A stretch of DNA of 30,752 nucleotides from Clostridiales bacterium UBA3705. Its GTDB lineage: Bacteria; Bacillota_A; Clostridia; Oscillospirales; Oscillospiraceae. Of the stretch, positions 1 to 7,948 are shown piece by piece; position 1 is the stretch's first letter; the number at the start of each line of letters is the position of its first letter. The notes under the pieces are model-generated. The model made no database searches, was not told the origin of the DNA, and saw only the letters and a list, made by a program, of their open reading frames with translations. The stretch covers positions 1-30,752 of the forward strand of contig DFIE01000021.1 in assembly GCA_002372735.1 (NCBI GenBank), given 5' to 3'. The position numbers were made by a program, and so were the translations under genes.

Positions 1-796
1 CGGTCTTGTGGGCCATGGAGTGGACAATGCCCAGCAGGGCGTTGGAGAAGGCCATGCCGGCCAGGCACTGGGCGTTGTGCATGGCGCCGCGCTTTTCCAT
101 GTCGCCGTTGTAGGAGTCCACCAGGTCGTTCTGGATCATCTCAATGGCGTGCAGGGCCAGAGGATCGGTGTAGTCGCAGTTGGCGGTGGAGACGTAGGCC
201 TCAATGGCGTGGGTCATGGCGTCCATGCCGGTGTGGGCCACCAGCTTCTTGGGCATGGTCTCGGCCAGGGCGGGGTCTACAATGGCCACGTCGGGAGTGA
301 TCTCAAAATCGGCAATGGGGTACTTGATGCCCTTGGAGTAGTCGGTGATGATGGAGAAGGCTGTCACCTCGGTAGCAGTGCCGGAGGTGGAGGGGATGGC
401 GCAGAAGTGTGCCTTGGTCCGCAGCTTGGGCAGGCCGAACACCTTGCACATATCCTCAAAGGTGGTCTCGGGGTACTCGTACTTGATCCACATGGCCTTG
501 GCCGCGTCAATGGGAGAGCCGCCGCCCATGGCCACGATCCAGTCGGGCTGGAACTCCTGCATCTTGGCAGCGCCCTTCATCACGGTCTCTACAGAGGGAT
601 CGGGCTCGATGCCTTCGATAAAGTCCACTTCCATGCCGGCTTCGCGCAGATAGTCGGCCGCTTTGTCCAAAAAGCCGTTGCGCTTCATGGCGCCGCCGCC
701 CACGCAGATGATGGCGCGCTCGCCCTTCAGGGTCTTCAGGGCTTCCAGAGCGCCCTTTCCATGGTACAGGTCACGGGGTAATGTAAATCTTGCCAT
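1..796 (-). CDS. Iron-containing alcohol dehydrogenase, 5' part (runs off left edge)
   Basis: I read this by reverse-complementing the left end. The frame opens at ATG 796, after an AGGAGG site about nine bases upstream, and stays open to base 1, so about 265 codons of a usual 380-400 are present. The product starts MARFTLPRDLYHGKGALEAL. It carries the group III Fe-dependent alcohol dehydrogenase signatures: the nucleotide-binding GGGSPIDAAK loop, then D-P near VAIVDPALAETMPKK, then HTGMDAMTHAIEAY and GIVHSMAHK, which supply the Asp/His metal ligands. This family reduces aldehydes to alcohols with NAD(P)H in the cytoplasm, commonly to dispose of fermentation reductant. The exact substrate cannot be told. 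The gene has its own strong promoter and a repeated operator-like sequence, and it lies downstream of a LysR regulator on the same strand. Confidence 0.93.
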   Translation of the reverse strand, partial: MARFTLPRDLYHGKGALEALKTLKGERAIICVGGGAMKRNGFLDKAADYLREAGMEVDFIEGIEPDPSVETVMKGAAKMQEFQPDWIVAMGGGSPIDAAKAMWIKYEYPETTFEDMCKVFGLPKLRTKAHFCAIPSTSGTATEVTAFSIITDYSKGIKYPIADFEITPDVAIVDPALAETMPKKLVAHTGMDAMTHAIEAYVSTANCDYTDPLALHAIEMIQNDLVDSYNGDMEKRGAMHNAQCLAGMAFSNALLGIVHSMAHKT

Positions 797-884
797 TTTT
801 GTCTGTCCTCCTGAGTGTCAAACTCTGTTTTGCCGGGACTGCCGCGGCACGGGTGCTTGGATCCATGCGAAAAGCAGGCCCCAT

Positions 885-947
885 ATCGATATGCTTTTAT
901 CGATTCAATTGCATCGATATTATAGCACCCCCGGCGGGCTTTGAGAA
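885..947 (-). promoter_or_regulatory. Extended -10 promoter of the alcohol dehydrogenase with three ATCGAT boxes
   Basis: On the minus strand a perfect extended -10 (TGC plus TATAAT; hexamer at 919-924) lies 17 bases from a weak -35, TTCTCA (942-947). Directly downstream, over the expected start point and early leader, ATCGAT occurs three times at 885-890, 899-904 and 913-918. The boxes are exactly 14 bases apart. The outer two belong to an inverted repeat (ATATCGAT...ATCGATAT). This position suits a repressor site. The protein is unknown; the nearby LysR regulator is one candidate. Confidence 0.7.
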
Positions 948-988
948 ATGCTTCTTTGGCATGGGACCCTTGCCTGCAGAGATATGGC

Positions 989-1018
989 AAGCCCCGGCAC
1001 CTATGGGTGCCAGGGCTT
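989..1018 (-). terminator. Hairpin at the 3' end of the LysR gene
   Basis: A 13-position stem with one C/A mismatch (989-1001 with 1006-1018) and a TATG loop spans the stop codon of the LysR gene. No U-tract follows on the minus strand, so it may be a weak terminator or a 3'-end stabilising structure rather than a classical intrinsic terminator. Confidence 0.4.
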
Positions 1019-1936
1019 GAGATTCCGGTCTCTGGACAGGCGGAGCTCATGAATGAAGCTCCGGTCCAGGTCGGTCAGGGTGTAGCTGCGGCGGCGGATC
1101 AGCACATCCCGGTACTCCCGGGTGTTGTCCGCGCACCGGCGCTGGACCAGGTCATACCGGTCCAGCAGCTCCTTGGGCACCGGCGAGACCCACATATAGG
1201 TCTGGGGGTTCTGGCTGAGCAGGTCAAACTGCCCTGCCCGCTCAAAGACAAAGATCCGCCGCTGTACCCGGGGGGAGAGCTCTGTGCGCCGCACCTCCGC
1301 CATGGGCAGGGAGGGCACATAGGGGTCTGCGTGGGCAATCTCGACCAGGGGCTCCAGGTCCCGGAGATAAATCTCCGGCTTTTGGGCCAGGGGGCTTTGC
1401 CGGTGGAAAATCAGCACATAGCAGAAGGAGGTGATCCGCTCATAGGCCAGTTCCTTTTCTTCCATCAGCGCCTTGTAGTAGCGGCTGTAGTCCGCGGCAA
1501 AGCGGACAATGCCCAGGTGATAATCCGCGTGGAGGATGTTGTCAATGGCCTGCAGGGAGTTGGTCTCCTGGTAGAACAGCTCGGCGGGGCCGTCCGCCAG
1601 GCTGTGGGAGAAGCGGGCAAAGGCCTGGGAGATATAGCTCGCCCGGGGCACCGAGATGGAAAACCGCTGCTGCCCCGGGTGACCGGCGCGGTAATAGTTC
1701 TCCACCTCGTCGATCTGCCCCAGGATCTTGCGGGCATAGGACAGAAAGATCTCTCCCTCCGGGGTGGGGAGCATCCCCTTGACGCTGCGCTCAAAGATGG
1801 TGATGCCCAATGAGGTCTCCAGCTCCCGCACCGCCCGGCTGAGATTGGGCTGGCCCACAAACAGCCGCTGGGCCGCTTTGCTGATGGAGCCGGCGTCGGC
1901 CACCTCCACGGCGTATTTCATATGCAGGATATTCAT
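1001..1936 (-). CDS. LysR-family transcriptional regulator
   Basis: This 311-residue protein starts MNILHMKYAVEVADAGSISK. That is the classical N-terminal winged helix-turn-helix of LysR regulators (residues about 1-60, with the recognition region GQPNLSRAVRELETSLG and then FERS). The rest, about residues 90-300, is the expected length for the two-lobed effector-binding domain. The start ATG overlaps the pcp stop by four bases (ATGA), so the two genes are translationally coupled and share the pcp promoter. The effector is not evident. Its location upstream of a separately promoted alcohol dehydrogenase makes regulation of that gene possible, but LysR regulators are often divergent from their targets and this one is not. 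The stop codon lies inside a stable hairpin. Confidence 0.92.
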   Translation of the reverse strand: MNILHMKYAVEVADAGSISKAAQRLFVGQPNLSRAVRELETSLGITIFERSVKGMLPTPEGEIFLSYARKILGQIDEVENYYRAGHPGQQRFSISVPRASYISQAFARFSHSLADGPAELFYQETNSLQAIDNILHADYHLGIVRFAADYSRYYKALMEEKELAYERITSFCYVLIFHRQSPLAQKPEIYLRDLEPLVEIAHADPYVPSLPMAEVRRTELSPRVQRRIFVFERAGQFDLLSQNPQTYMWVSPVPKELLDRYDLVQRRCADNTREYRDVLIRRRSYTLTDLDRSFIHELRLSRDRNLKPWHP

Positions 1937-2517
1937 ATTCTGTCTCCTCCGCCAATGGGAAGGGCGGCAATGGCCAGCTCCAGGGCCCGGGCGGCAAGGG
2001 CGGGGTCCAGGACCTCCTTCTCCGGCACATGGACAAAGGCCGTGGGGATCCGGGGCAGAGCGTAGAGCACCCGGAAGTACAGGTCGTTGCACACATAGGC
2101 CCCGGCGGAATAGGACACCGCCGCGGGATAGCCCCCGGCAGTCATGGCCCGGGCCATGGCCCGCACCGGGAGGGTGGCAAACCGGGCCTCCCCTGCCCCC
2201 TCCAGCACCGGCTGATCCATGGGCGCGGCGCCGGCATTGTCCGGGATGCGGGCATACTGCCAGTTGATGGCCACCAGCTCCGGGGTGATTTGGGTCCGCC
2301 CCCCGGCCTGGCCCAGCAGGAGGATGGCGTCCGGCCTCAGCTGACGGGCCAGGGCAACCGCCCTCTCCCCCGCCCCGCCAAAGGTCACCGGCAGCACCGC
2401 CTTGCAGAGCTGCCACTGCCCTACCCGGGCAGGCATCGCGGCAGCGGCCAGGGCGGAGGCGTTCTCCATCCGGCCGCCGAAGGGTTCAAAGGCTGTGACA
2501 AGCAGGGTAGGCATCAT
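1933..2517 (-). CDS. pcp: Pyroglutamyl-peptidase I
   Basis: A 194-residue cytoplasmic cysteine peptidase (family C15) that removes N-terminal pyroglutamate from peptides. It has the N-terminal TAFEPFGG motif near residue 8, the GQAGGRTQITPELVAIN block carrying the catalytic Glu, the SAGAYVCND block carrying the nucleophilic Cys, and FVHVPE carrying the catalytic His, so the triad looks intact. Length is slightly short of the usual 200-215. The first ATG of a tandem pair is chosen (2517) because GGAGG lies five bases upstream. It heads a two-gene unit with the LysR regulator, and a promoter is visible upstream. Its link to the regulator may reflect peptide use, but this is inference. Confidence 0.92.
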   Translation of the reverse strand: MMPTLLVTAFEPFGGRMENASALAAAAMPARVGQWQLCKAVLPVTFGGAGERAVALARQLRPDAILLLGQAGGRTQITPELVAINWQYARIPDNAGAAPMDQPVLEGAGEARFATLPVRAMARAMTAGGYPAAVSYSAGAYVCNDLYFRVLYALPRIPTAFVHVPEKEVLDPALAARALELAIAALPIGGGDRI

Positions 2518-2546
2518 CTGGGCCTCCTTTTCTCTTTCTCGGTGGG

Positions 2547-2575
2547 AGTATACCACATTCCGGCCCTGGGTGCAA
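2547..2575 (-). promoter_or_regulatory. Promoter of pcp-lysR
   Basis: The minus strand has TTGCAC (2570-2575), a 17-base spacer, and TATACT (2547-2552) preceded by TGG, giving an extended -10. The site is about 30 bases before the pcp start and fits a vegetative (SigA-type) promoter. Confidence 0.65.
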
Positions 2576-2631
2576 GCGGGAATTGTCCCGGGCCGGGGCA
2601 TCCCGGTTGGAATTTGGACAAACCGGAGGGG

Positions 2632-2639
2632 AATACACT
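2632..2639 (+). promoter_or_regulatory. Possible mother-cell sigma -10 element for sigK
   Basis: AATACACT resembles the SigE-type -10 consensus CATACAnT at all defined positions but one. A convincing -35 is not obvious, and the predicted start point would leave a leader of only about a dozen bases before the sigK start, so the call is weak. Confidence 0.25.
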
Positions 2640-2658
2640 GTCTGCGGGAGGTGAGTCC

Positions 2659-3348
2659 ATGCTCTGTGCAGCGGTACTGATGATGCTGAGCACAATGCTC
2701 TATTCCCTGCGGCTGGATACCCCGGGGTCCTTCCCCAAGCCGCTGAGTCAAAAAGAGGAGCGGCACTATCTGGAGCTGGCCGCCCGGGGAGACCGGGAGG
2801 CCCGAAACATCCTGATTGAGCGGAATCTGCGGCTGGTGGCCCACATTATGAAGAAATACTACACCCAGGCCTCAGATCAGGAGGATCTGATCTCCATCGG
2901 CACCATTGGGCTGATTAAGGGGATCACCACCTTTGACCCCGACAAGGGGGCGAGGCTGGCCACCTATGCCGCCCGGTGCGTGGAAAACGAGATTTTGATG
3001 CACTTTCGCGCCCAGCGCAAGACCGCGGGGGACGTGTCCCTGTCGGACTGCCTGGAAACCGGCAGTGACGGCACAGCCCTGGCCATTGAGGACGTGGTGG
3101 CGGTACCGGAGCGACTGTTTGACGATCTGGCCCGGAAGGAGGAGGCCCAGGCCCTGTACCGGGCGGTAGACGCCTGCCTGACCCAGCGGGAAAAGCTGGT
3201 GGTCACCCTGCGCTACGGGCTGTACGGCCGGCAGAGCCGCACCCAGCAGGAGATTGCGGAAATCCTGGGCATCAGCAGAAGCTACGTCTCCCGCATTGAG
3301 AAAAAGGCCCTGGGCAAGCTGCGCACCCAGCTCACCCAGGGAAATTAA
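2659..3348 (+). CDS. sigK: RNA polymerase sporulation sigma factor SigK
   Basis: A 229-residue sigma-70 family factor. Residues 30-36 (FPKPLSQ) and the following EE-LELAARGD-ARN-LIE block match the start of B. subtilis SigK as I know it. Region 2 reads EDLISIGTIGLIKGI and TYAARCVENEILMH. Region 4 ends in the helix-turn-helix TQQEIAEILGISRSYVSRIE, and region 3 is short, as in mother-cell sigmas. The ATG at 2659 follows GGGAGGTG at good spacing; the frame is open further upstream, but that stretch is antisense to pcp. Residues 1-20 are hydrophobic (MLCAAVLMMLSTMLYSL), like the B. subtilis pro-sequence removed by SpoIVFB. The gene is complete, without a skin-like insertion. It implies late mother-cell gene expression and endospore formation. 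SigE is the closest alternative but lacks this start. Confidence 0.9.
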   Translation: MLCAAVLMMLSTMLYSLRLDTPGSFPKPLSQKEERHYLELAARGDREARNILIERNLRLVAHIMKKYYTQASDQEDLISIGTIGLIKGITTFDPDKGARLATYAARCVENEILMHFRAQRKTAGDVSLSDCLETGSDGTALAIEDVVAVPERLFDDLARKEEAQALYRAVDACLTQREKLVVTLRYGLYGRQSRTQQEIAEILGISRSYVSRIEKKALGKLRTQLTQGN

Positions 3349-3382
3349 GCCCCCGGGGAGGCAGTCTGCCTCCCCGGGCTTT
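3347..3382 (+). terminator. Bidirectional terminator between sigK and pgsA
   Basis: A long GC-rich hairpin starts at the sigK stop codon: the arms are about 3347-3363 and 3367-3381, with a three-base loop and a small bulge. A short T-run follows on the plus strand, and an AT-rich segment (TTAATTT) follows on the minus strand. It separates two convergent genes and probably serves both. Confidence 0.75.
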
Positions 3383-3435
3383 GCATCAGGGGTACACAGG
3401 CCCCTGTGCCTGCTGCGCAGGCCGGAGCCTCTGTT

Positions 3436-3996
3436 TTACTGTTTGGAGCCGGAGGATTTGCCCAGGCCCAGGCAGTCCCAGTTCTTCATGAAATACTCCA
3501 CACCGGAATACAGCGTGGGCAGCACAATCACCAGGATATACACCCAGTTGATCCACCGGGGCAGATTCAGATCCCAGGTGACGATCCACAGCAGCAGCAC
3601 CACCATGGTGGAGAAGGTCTTGACCTTGCCGGACCAGCCCGCGGCGATGACCCTGCCGTTGCCCACGGCCACCAGACGCAGCCCCGTCACCGCAAACTCC
3701 CGGGTCAGAACGATCATCAGCGCCCAGGCGGGGAACAGCTGCCACTGGGTGAGAATGCACATGGCGGAGATCACCAGCAGCTTGTCCGCCAGGGGATCCA
3801 GGAACTTGCCGAAGTCGGAAACCTGGTTGCACTTGCGGGCAATCTGCCCGTCCACATAGTCGGTGAGACTGGCAATCAGAAACAGGGCCAGGGCCAGCCA
3901 CTTCAGCCAGGGCACCTGGGGGCTGAACAGAAAGGCCGCCATAAAGGCCGGGATCATTGCCACCCGGATCAGTGTGATTTTGCTTGCGGTTGTCAT
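3436..3996 (-). CDS. pgsA: CDP-diacylglycerol--glycerol-3-phosphate 3-phosphatidyltransferase
   Basis: A 186-residue integral membrane enzyme that makes phosphatidylglycerol phosphate from CDP-diacylglycerol and glycerol-3-phosphate, the committed step to phosphatidylglycerol. The CDP-alcohol phosphotransferase motif D-x2-D-G-x2-A-R-x8-G-x3-D-x3-D is complete at residues 46-71 (DYVDGQIARK ... GKFLDPLADK), so the metal-binding aspartates are present. Hydrophobic segments lie around residues 8-26, 30-46, 72-90 and in the C-terminal half. Its ATG overlaps the rimO stop by four bases (ATGA), so it is coupled to rimO; this rimO-pgsA pairing is familiar in Firmicutes. It ends toward the hairpin shared with sigK. 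Confidence 0.93.
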   Translation of the reverse strand: MTTASKITLIRVAMIPAFMAAFLFSPQVPWLKWLALALFLIASLTDYVDGQIARKCNQVSDFGKFLDPLADKLLVISAMCILTQWQLFPAWALMIVLTREFAVTGLRLVAVGNGRVIAAGWSGKVKTFSTMVVLLLWIVTWDLNLPRWINWVYILVIVLPTLYSGVEYFMKNWDCLGLGKSSGSKQ

Positions 3997-5318
3997 TGCG
4001 CATCCTCCTCCCTGCCGATCAGGTCGCCGTCCTCGGCGCCCAGAATCTTGACCCGGACAAATTCGCCCGGCGCGTGGTCCGCGTCTGCGGTGAAGCGGAC
4101 CGTGCCGTCGATGCCCGGGGAATCGGCATAGGTTCTGCCGTAATATTCTCTGCCGTCAAAGTCCTCTACCAGGATCTCCAGGGTCCGGTCAAAGAGGGAT
4201 TCGTTGTAGTCGTCAATGATTCTGGACTGGAGCTCGGCAATCCGGTCGGCCCGCAGGCGGGCGATCTCCTCATCGGGGTAATCCATCCTGGCCGCAGGCG
4301 TCCCCTCCTCCGGGGAGAAGGCAAAGGCGCCCACCCGCTCCAGCCGGTGGCGGCGCAGGAAGTCGCAGAGCTCTTCAAACTCCGCCTCCCCCTCCCCGGG
4401 CAGGCCGGCAATCAGGCTGGTGCGCACCACCAGACCGGGGATCCGGGCCCGGAGCTTGGGGAACAGCTCCTCCAGATACGCCTTGTTCCCCCGCCGGTTC
4501 ATCCGGCGGAGGATGGTGTCGTTTACGTGCTGAATGGGGATGTCCAGATACTTGACAATCTTGGGCTCCCGGGCCACAGTGTCAATTAGTTCATCGGTGA
4601 GCTCATCCGGATAGGTATAGTGTACCCGGATCCAGTGCAGACCGTCAATGGCGCACAGCTGCTGCAAAAGCTCGGGCAGCATCCGCTTACCGTAGCGGTC
4701 AATACCGTAGCGGCTGGTATCCTGGGCCACCACAATGAGCTCCTTCACCCCGGAGGCCGCCAGCTCCTCCGCCTCACGGACGCAGTCCTCCAGCTTGCGG
4801 CTGCGGAACTTGCCCCGCAGACTGGGGATGACACAGTAGGCGCAGTGGTTATCGCAGCCCTCGGCGATTTTCAGGTAGGCGTAATAGGCGGGGGTGGTGA
4901 GAATCCGGCCCGTCTCCTCCACGGGGGTGTGGATACTGCCGTAGCGCTGGAAGGGCTCCCCCCGCAGCACACTGTCGGCGGCGCTGACTACGTCGTAGTA
5001 GCTGCCGGTGCCCAGCACCCCGTCTACCTCGGGCAGCTCCTGCAGGATCTGCTCCTGATAGCGCTGGGCCAGGCAGCCGGTGACCAGCAGCTTGCCCACC
5101 AGACCCTCGGCCTTGCGCTGGCCGATCTGGATGATATGGTCAATGGCCTCGGACTTGGCGGCGTCGATAAATCCACAGGTGTTGATGATGACCAGATCCA
5201 CGTTCTCCGGCGCGGGGGCGATTTCGTACCCGGCCTGACGCAGCAGGAACATCATCTGCTCGCAGTCCACCTGATTCTTGGCACAGCCAAGAGACACAAA
5301 TCCAACACGATAGGACAT
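3993..5318 (-). CDS. rimO: Ribosomal protein uS12 (S12) methylthiotransferase RimO
   Basis: A 441-residue radical SAM enzyme that adds a methylthio group to the conserved Asp of ribosomal protein S12. The N-terminal MTTase domain has three cysteines (C12, C48, C82) for one 4Fe-4S cluster. The radical SAM motif CDNHCAYC supplies C155, C159 and C162 for the second. The C-terminal TRAM-like domain (about residues 370-441) is present. The start SLGCAKNQVDCE and the overall length favour RimO over MiaB. ATG 5318 has GGAGG six bases upstream; a longer in-frame start at 5339 lacks that support. It is followed directly by pgsA with a four-base overlap and preceded 33 bases upstream by recX. Confidence 0.94.
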   Translation of the reverse strand: MSYRVGFVSLGCAKNQVDCEQMMFLLRQAGYEIAPAPENVDLVIINTCGFIDAAKSEAIDHIIQIGQRKAEGLVGKLLVTGCLAQRYQEQILQELPEVDGVLGTGSYYDVVSAADSVLRGEPFQRYGSIHTPVEETGRILTTPAYYAYLKIAEGCDNHCAYCVIPSLRGKFRSRKLEDCVREAEELAASGVKELIVVAQDTSRYGIDRYGKRMLPELLQQLCAIDGLHWIRVHYTYPDELTDELIDTVAREPKIVKYLDIPIQHVNDTILRRMNRRGNKAYLEELFPKLRARIPGLVVRTSLIAGLPGEGEAEFEELCDFLRRHRLERVGAFAFSPEEGTPAARMDYPDEEIARLRADRIAELQSRIIDDYNESLFDRTLEILVEDFDGREYYGRTYADSPGIDGTVRFTADADHAPGEFVRVKILGAEDGDLIGREEDAQ

Positions 5319-5351
5319 GGAATACCTCCAACAAATCAATGGTATGGGCCG

Positions 5352-5972
5352 TCATTCCTCCCATTCCGGCTCTTGGGCCAGGCGGGACAGGGCCTGCTGG
5401 ATCTGACTCCAGCTGTAGCCCCGGCGGATGGCGGCGTTGACGGCGCTGCGGCGCTGCTTTTCGTCCGGGTCGGGCCCCAGACGCTTGGCAAGAAAGTCTG
5501 TCAGCGCGTCGGACAGATCCGGCAGCTCGGCCAGGGCCGGCTCCCAGTACTGCTTTGGAATCCGCTTTTCATAGAGCATCTGGCGGATGCGGGCCTCGCC
5601 GTAGCCCCGGCTGAGCCCCCGGCGGACAATCTGCCGGGCAGTCTCGGCGTCATCCAGCAGGTCCAGGTCGGTGAGCCACTGGGCGGCCGCCCGGGCGTCC
5701 TCGGGGCGCTCGCCCTTCTGCACCAGGCGGCGGGTCAGATCCTCCCGGGAGACCCCGGACGCGGAAATGATCCGCACCGCCCGGCTTTTGGCGGAGGCCA
5801 GACCTGCCGCGGCGCGGAGCCGCTCCATGTCTGCCTCGTCCAGCTCCATGCCGGGATACAGGCCCAGGTCTGCGGCCACAGAGGGCACCACCTTCAGCTC
5901 GGTGCCGTCGTCAAAATCAATGTGCAGCTTGGCTCCCTGCCGCTGGGGCGGGCGGAGAGCCTTAATCCTCAT
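5352..5972 (-). CDS. recX: Regulatory protein RecX
   Basis: A 206-residue RecX-family protein, which binds RecA filaments and modulates recombinase and coprotease activity in the cytoplasm. The three-helix tandem repeats can be read: [46 protein letters not shown], and a third near [22 protein letters not shown]. The N-terminal segment (about 60 residues) matches the usual Firmicutes extension. ATG 5972 lies inside the 3' end of recA (11-base overlap). No strong ribosome site is visible, so translation probably depends on coupling to recA. The order recA then recX is the classical arrangement. Confidence 0.88.
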   Translation of the reverse strand: MRIKALRPPQRQGAKLHIDFDDGTELKVVPSVAADLGLYPGMELDEADMERLRAAAGLASAKSRAVRIISASGVSREDLTRRLVQKGERPEDARAAAQWLTDLDLLDDAETARQIVRRGLSRGYGEARIRQMLYEKRIPKQYWEPALAELPDLSDALTDFLAKRLGPDPDEKQRRSAVNAAIRRGYSWSQIQQALSRLAQEPEWEE

Positions 5973-7068
5973 CGTCAAAGTCGGCGGCGCTGACGCCTAC
6001 CCCCACGGTCTCCACCCGCTGGGCGGCGGGCTTGGGCGCCTGGGTATTGGCCTCCCGCAGCTTCTGGCGGACCTGCTCCTCCAGGTCGGCGGCCAGGTCC
6101 GGGTGCTCCATGAGATACTTTTTGACGCTGTCCTTGCCCTGGCCGATGCGCTCGTCCCCCATGGAGAACCAGGAGCCGGCCTTTTGAATCAGGTCAAACT
6201 GGACGCACATATCCACCAGCTCGCCCCACTTGGAGATGCCCTCGCCAAACATGATGTCAAAATGTGCCTCACGGAAGGGAGGCGCCACCTTGTTTTTCAC
6301 CACCTTGACCCGGACATGGTTGCCGATGACGTTGCCGCCCTCTTTAATTCCCTCCACCCGGCGAACGTCCATGCGCACAGAGGCGTAGAACTTCAGGGCG
6401 TTGCCGCCGGTGGTGGTTTCGGGGTTGCCGTACATGACGCCGATCTTCATACGCAGCTGGTTGATGAAAATCACCACGCAGTTGGTCTTGGAAATGGTGC
6501 CCGCCAGCTTCCGCAGGGCCTGGGACATCAGTCTGGCCTGCAGGCCCACAAACTGGTCACCCATCTCGCCCTCGATCTCCTGCCGGGGCACCAGGGCCGC
6601 CACAGAGTCTACCACAATGGCGTCCACCGCGCCGGAGCGCACCAGGGCGTCGGTAATCTCCAGGGCCTGGTCGCCGGTATCGGGCTGGGACACCAGCAGG
6701 GAGTCAATGTCCACGCCGATGGCGGAGGCATAGACCGGGTCAAGGGCGTGCTCGGCATCTACAAAGGCCACGGTGCCGCCCCGCTTTTGGCACTGGGCCA
6801 AAATATGCAGGGCCAGGGTGGTCTTGCCGGAGGACTCAGGGCCGTAGATCTCCACGATCCGCCCCTTGGGCACGCCGCCCACACCCAGGGCCGCGTCCAG
6901 GGCCAGGGAGCCGGTGGGAATGGCCTCCACGTTCATCTCGGGACGGTCGCCCATCCGCATTACAGAGCCCTTGCCGAAGCTCTTTTCAATCTGCCGCAGG
7001 GCGGCGTCCAGGGCCTTTTTCTTATCGGAGGCAGGCGTGGGGGCCTCATAAGCTTTCTTCGTTGCCAT
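5962..7068 (-). CDS. recA: Recombinase RecA
   Basis: A 368-residue RecA. Visible features are the Walker A loop GPESSGKT (residues 76-83), the Walker B-type region [19 protein letters not shown], the L2 region [22 protein letters not shown], and an acidic C-tail (DFDDED). It forms ATP-dependent filaments on single-stranded DNA for homologous recombination and triggers LexA self-cleavage. The start is ATG 7068 (MATKKAYE), behind a GAGAGGA site; an upstream TTG at 7089 is open but less likely. The 5' end overlaps prmC by 23 bases and the 3' end overlaps recX. I saw no clear LexA box directly upstream because the region is prmC coding sequence. Confidence 0.97.
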   Translation of the reverse strand: MATKKAYEAPTPASDKKKALDAALRQIEKSFGKGSVMRMGDRPEMNVEAIPTGSLALDAALGVGGVPKGRIVEIYGPESSGKTTLALHILAQCQKRGGTVAFVDAEHALDPVYASAIGVDIDSLLVSQPDTGDQALEITDALVRSGAVDAIVVDSVAALVPRQEIEGEMGDQFVGLQARLMSQALRKLAGTISKTNCVVIFINQLRMKIGVMYGNPETTTGGNALKFYASVRMDVRRVEGIKEGGNVIGNHVRVKVVKNKVAPPFREAHFDIMFGEGISKWGELVDMCVQFDLIQKAGSWFSMGDERIGQGKDSVKKYLMEHPDLAADLEEQVRQKLREANTQAPKPAAQRVETVGVGVSAADFDDED

Positions 7069-7948
7069 GGTCTTCGTCCTCTCTGTCAACTTTATATTGG
7101 GCCAGGACCGCCCGGTCGATCTGACCGCTGTCCTGCCGAAGTTCCAGCACGGTGTATCCGTGTTCGGTGAGCAGGTCGCACACCGCGTCCTGCTGGCCCA
7201 TGCCGAATTCCAGGCAGAGATACCCGCCGGAATGCAGGGCTTGGGTATAATTTTTTACAATGGCCCGGTAGTAATCCAGGCCGTCCTCCCCGCCGCACAG
7301 GGCCAGGTGGGGTTCAAACTGCCTGACCGAATCCGGCAGCTCCTCCATCTCCCGGGTGGTGACGTAGGGCGGGTTGGAGACGATCATGTCAAATTTGCCC
7401 AGGAAGGGCGCCGGCGGCTGGCGCATATCCGCCTGCACGCAGCTGACCCTGCCCCCCAGGCGCAGATCGGTGACGTTCTTTTTGGCCACCCGCAGGGCCT
7501 GGGGACTGACGTCCGCCAGGGTGAGCTTGGCGTCCTTGATGCGCCGGGCCAGGGCCAGGCCGATGCAGCCGGAGCCGGTGCCCAGGTCCAGGATCCGGGG
7601 GTTCTGGGGCAGAAACAGGCCCTTCTTGATGGCCAGCTCCACCACCGCCATGGTGTCGTCCCGGGGGATGAGCACGTCCCGGGTGACGGTGAGGGTCATG
7701 TCGTAAAAATCCCACTGGCCGATGATATAGGCAATGGGCTCACCGGACAGGTGGCGGCGGACATAGTCCTCCACCTGCAGGCAGGTGGACTCGGAGGCAT
7801 ACAGATCCCGGTCTGCAATAAAGGCCTCCGGCGTCTTGCCGGTGGCGGCGCACAGCAGCTCCCGTGCCATCCGGGCGGCATCCTGGCCGTCATAGGGCAG
7901 CAGGGCCTTGCGGGCGTCGAGAAACAGCTCGGCGTATTTTTTTACCAT
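7046..7948 (-). CDS. prmC: Peptide chain release factor N5-glutamine methyltransferase
   Basis: A 300-residue SAM-dependent methyltransferase that methylates the Gln of the GGQ motif in release factors. The SAM-binding motif [10 protein letters not shown] starts at residue 121, and the catalytic NPPY is at 192-195. The N-terminal helical domain (about 1-85) and the [15 protein letters not shown] and LIPRDDT blocks match the PrmC/HemK family; LIPRDDT replaces the usual LIPRPET. The ATG at 7948 overlaps the end of the DUF1385 gene by seven bases. In many Firmicutes prmC follows prfA and a DUF1385 gene; here prfA is absent next to it and recA follows instead. Confidence 0.94.
   Translation of the reverse strand: MVKKYAELFLDARKALLPYDGQDAARMARELLCAATGKTPEAFIADRDLYASESTCLQVEDYVRRHLSGEPIAYIIGQWDFYDMTLTVTRDVLIPRDDTMAVVELAIKKGLFLPQNPRILDLGTGSGCIGLALARRIKDAKLTLADVSPQALRVAKKNVTDLRLGGRVSCVQADMRQPPAPFLGKFDMIVSNPPYVTTREMEELPDSVRQFEPHLALCGGEDGLDYYRAIVKNYTQALHSGGYLCLEFGMGQQDAVCDLLTEHGYTVLELRQDSGQIDRAVLAQYKVDREDEDHGNEESL

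Noticed and set aside
2029..2658. Longer N-terminal extension of the sigK frame
   Set aside because: The region is fully covered by pcp on the opposite strand. The ATG at 2659 has a good ribosome site, and the protein from there matches SigK length and start.
7046..7068. Gene overlap of prmC and recA, and of recA and recX, as evidence of misannotation
   Set aside because: Each gene has full-length family motifs and overlaps of 4-23 bases occur throughout this block, so they indicate coupled translation.
7069..7089. Seven extra residues at the RecA start (TTG 7089)
   Set aside because: ATG 7068 has a GAGAGGA site at suitable spacing and gives the usual RecA N-terminus; the TTG has no better support.
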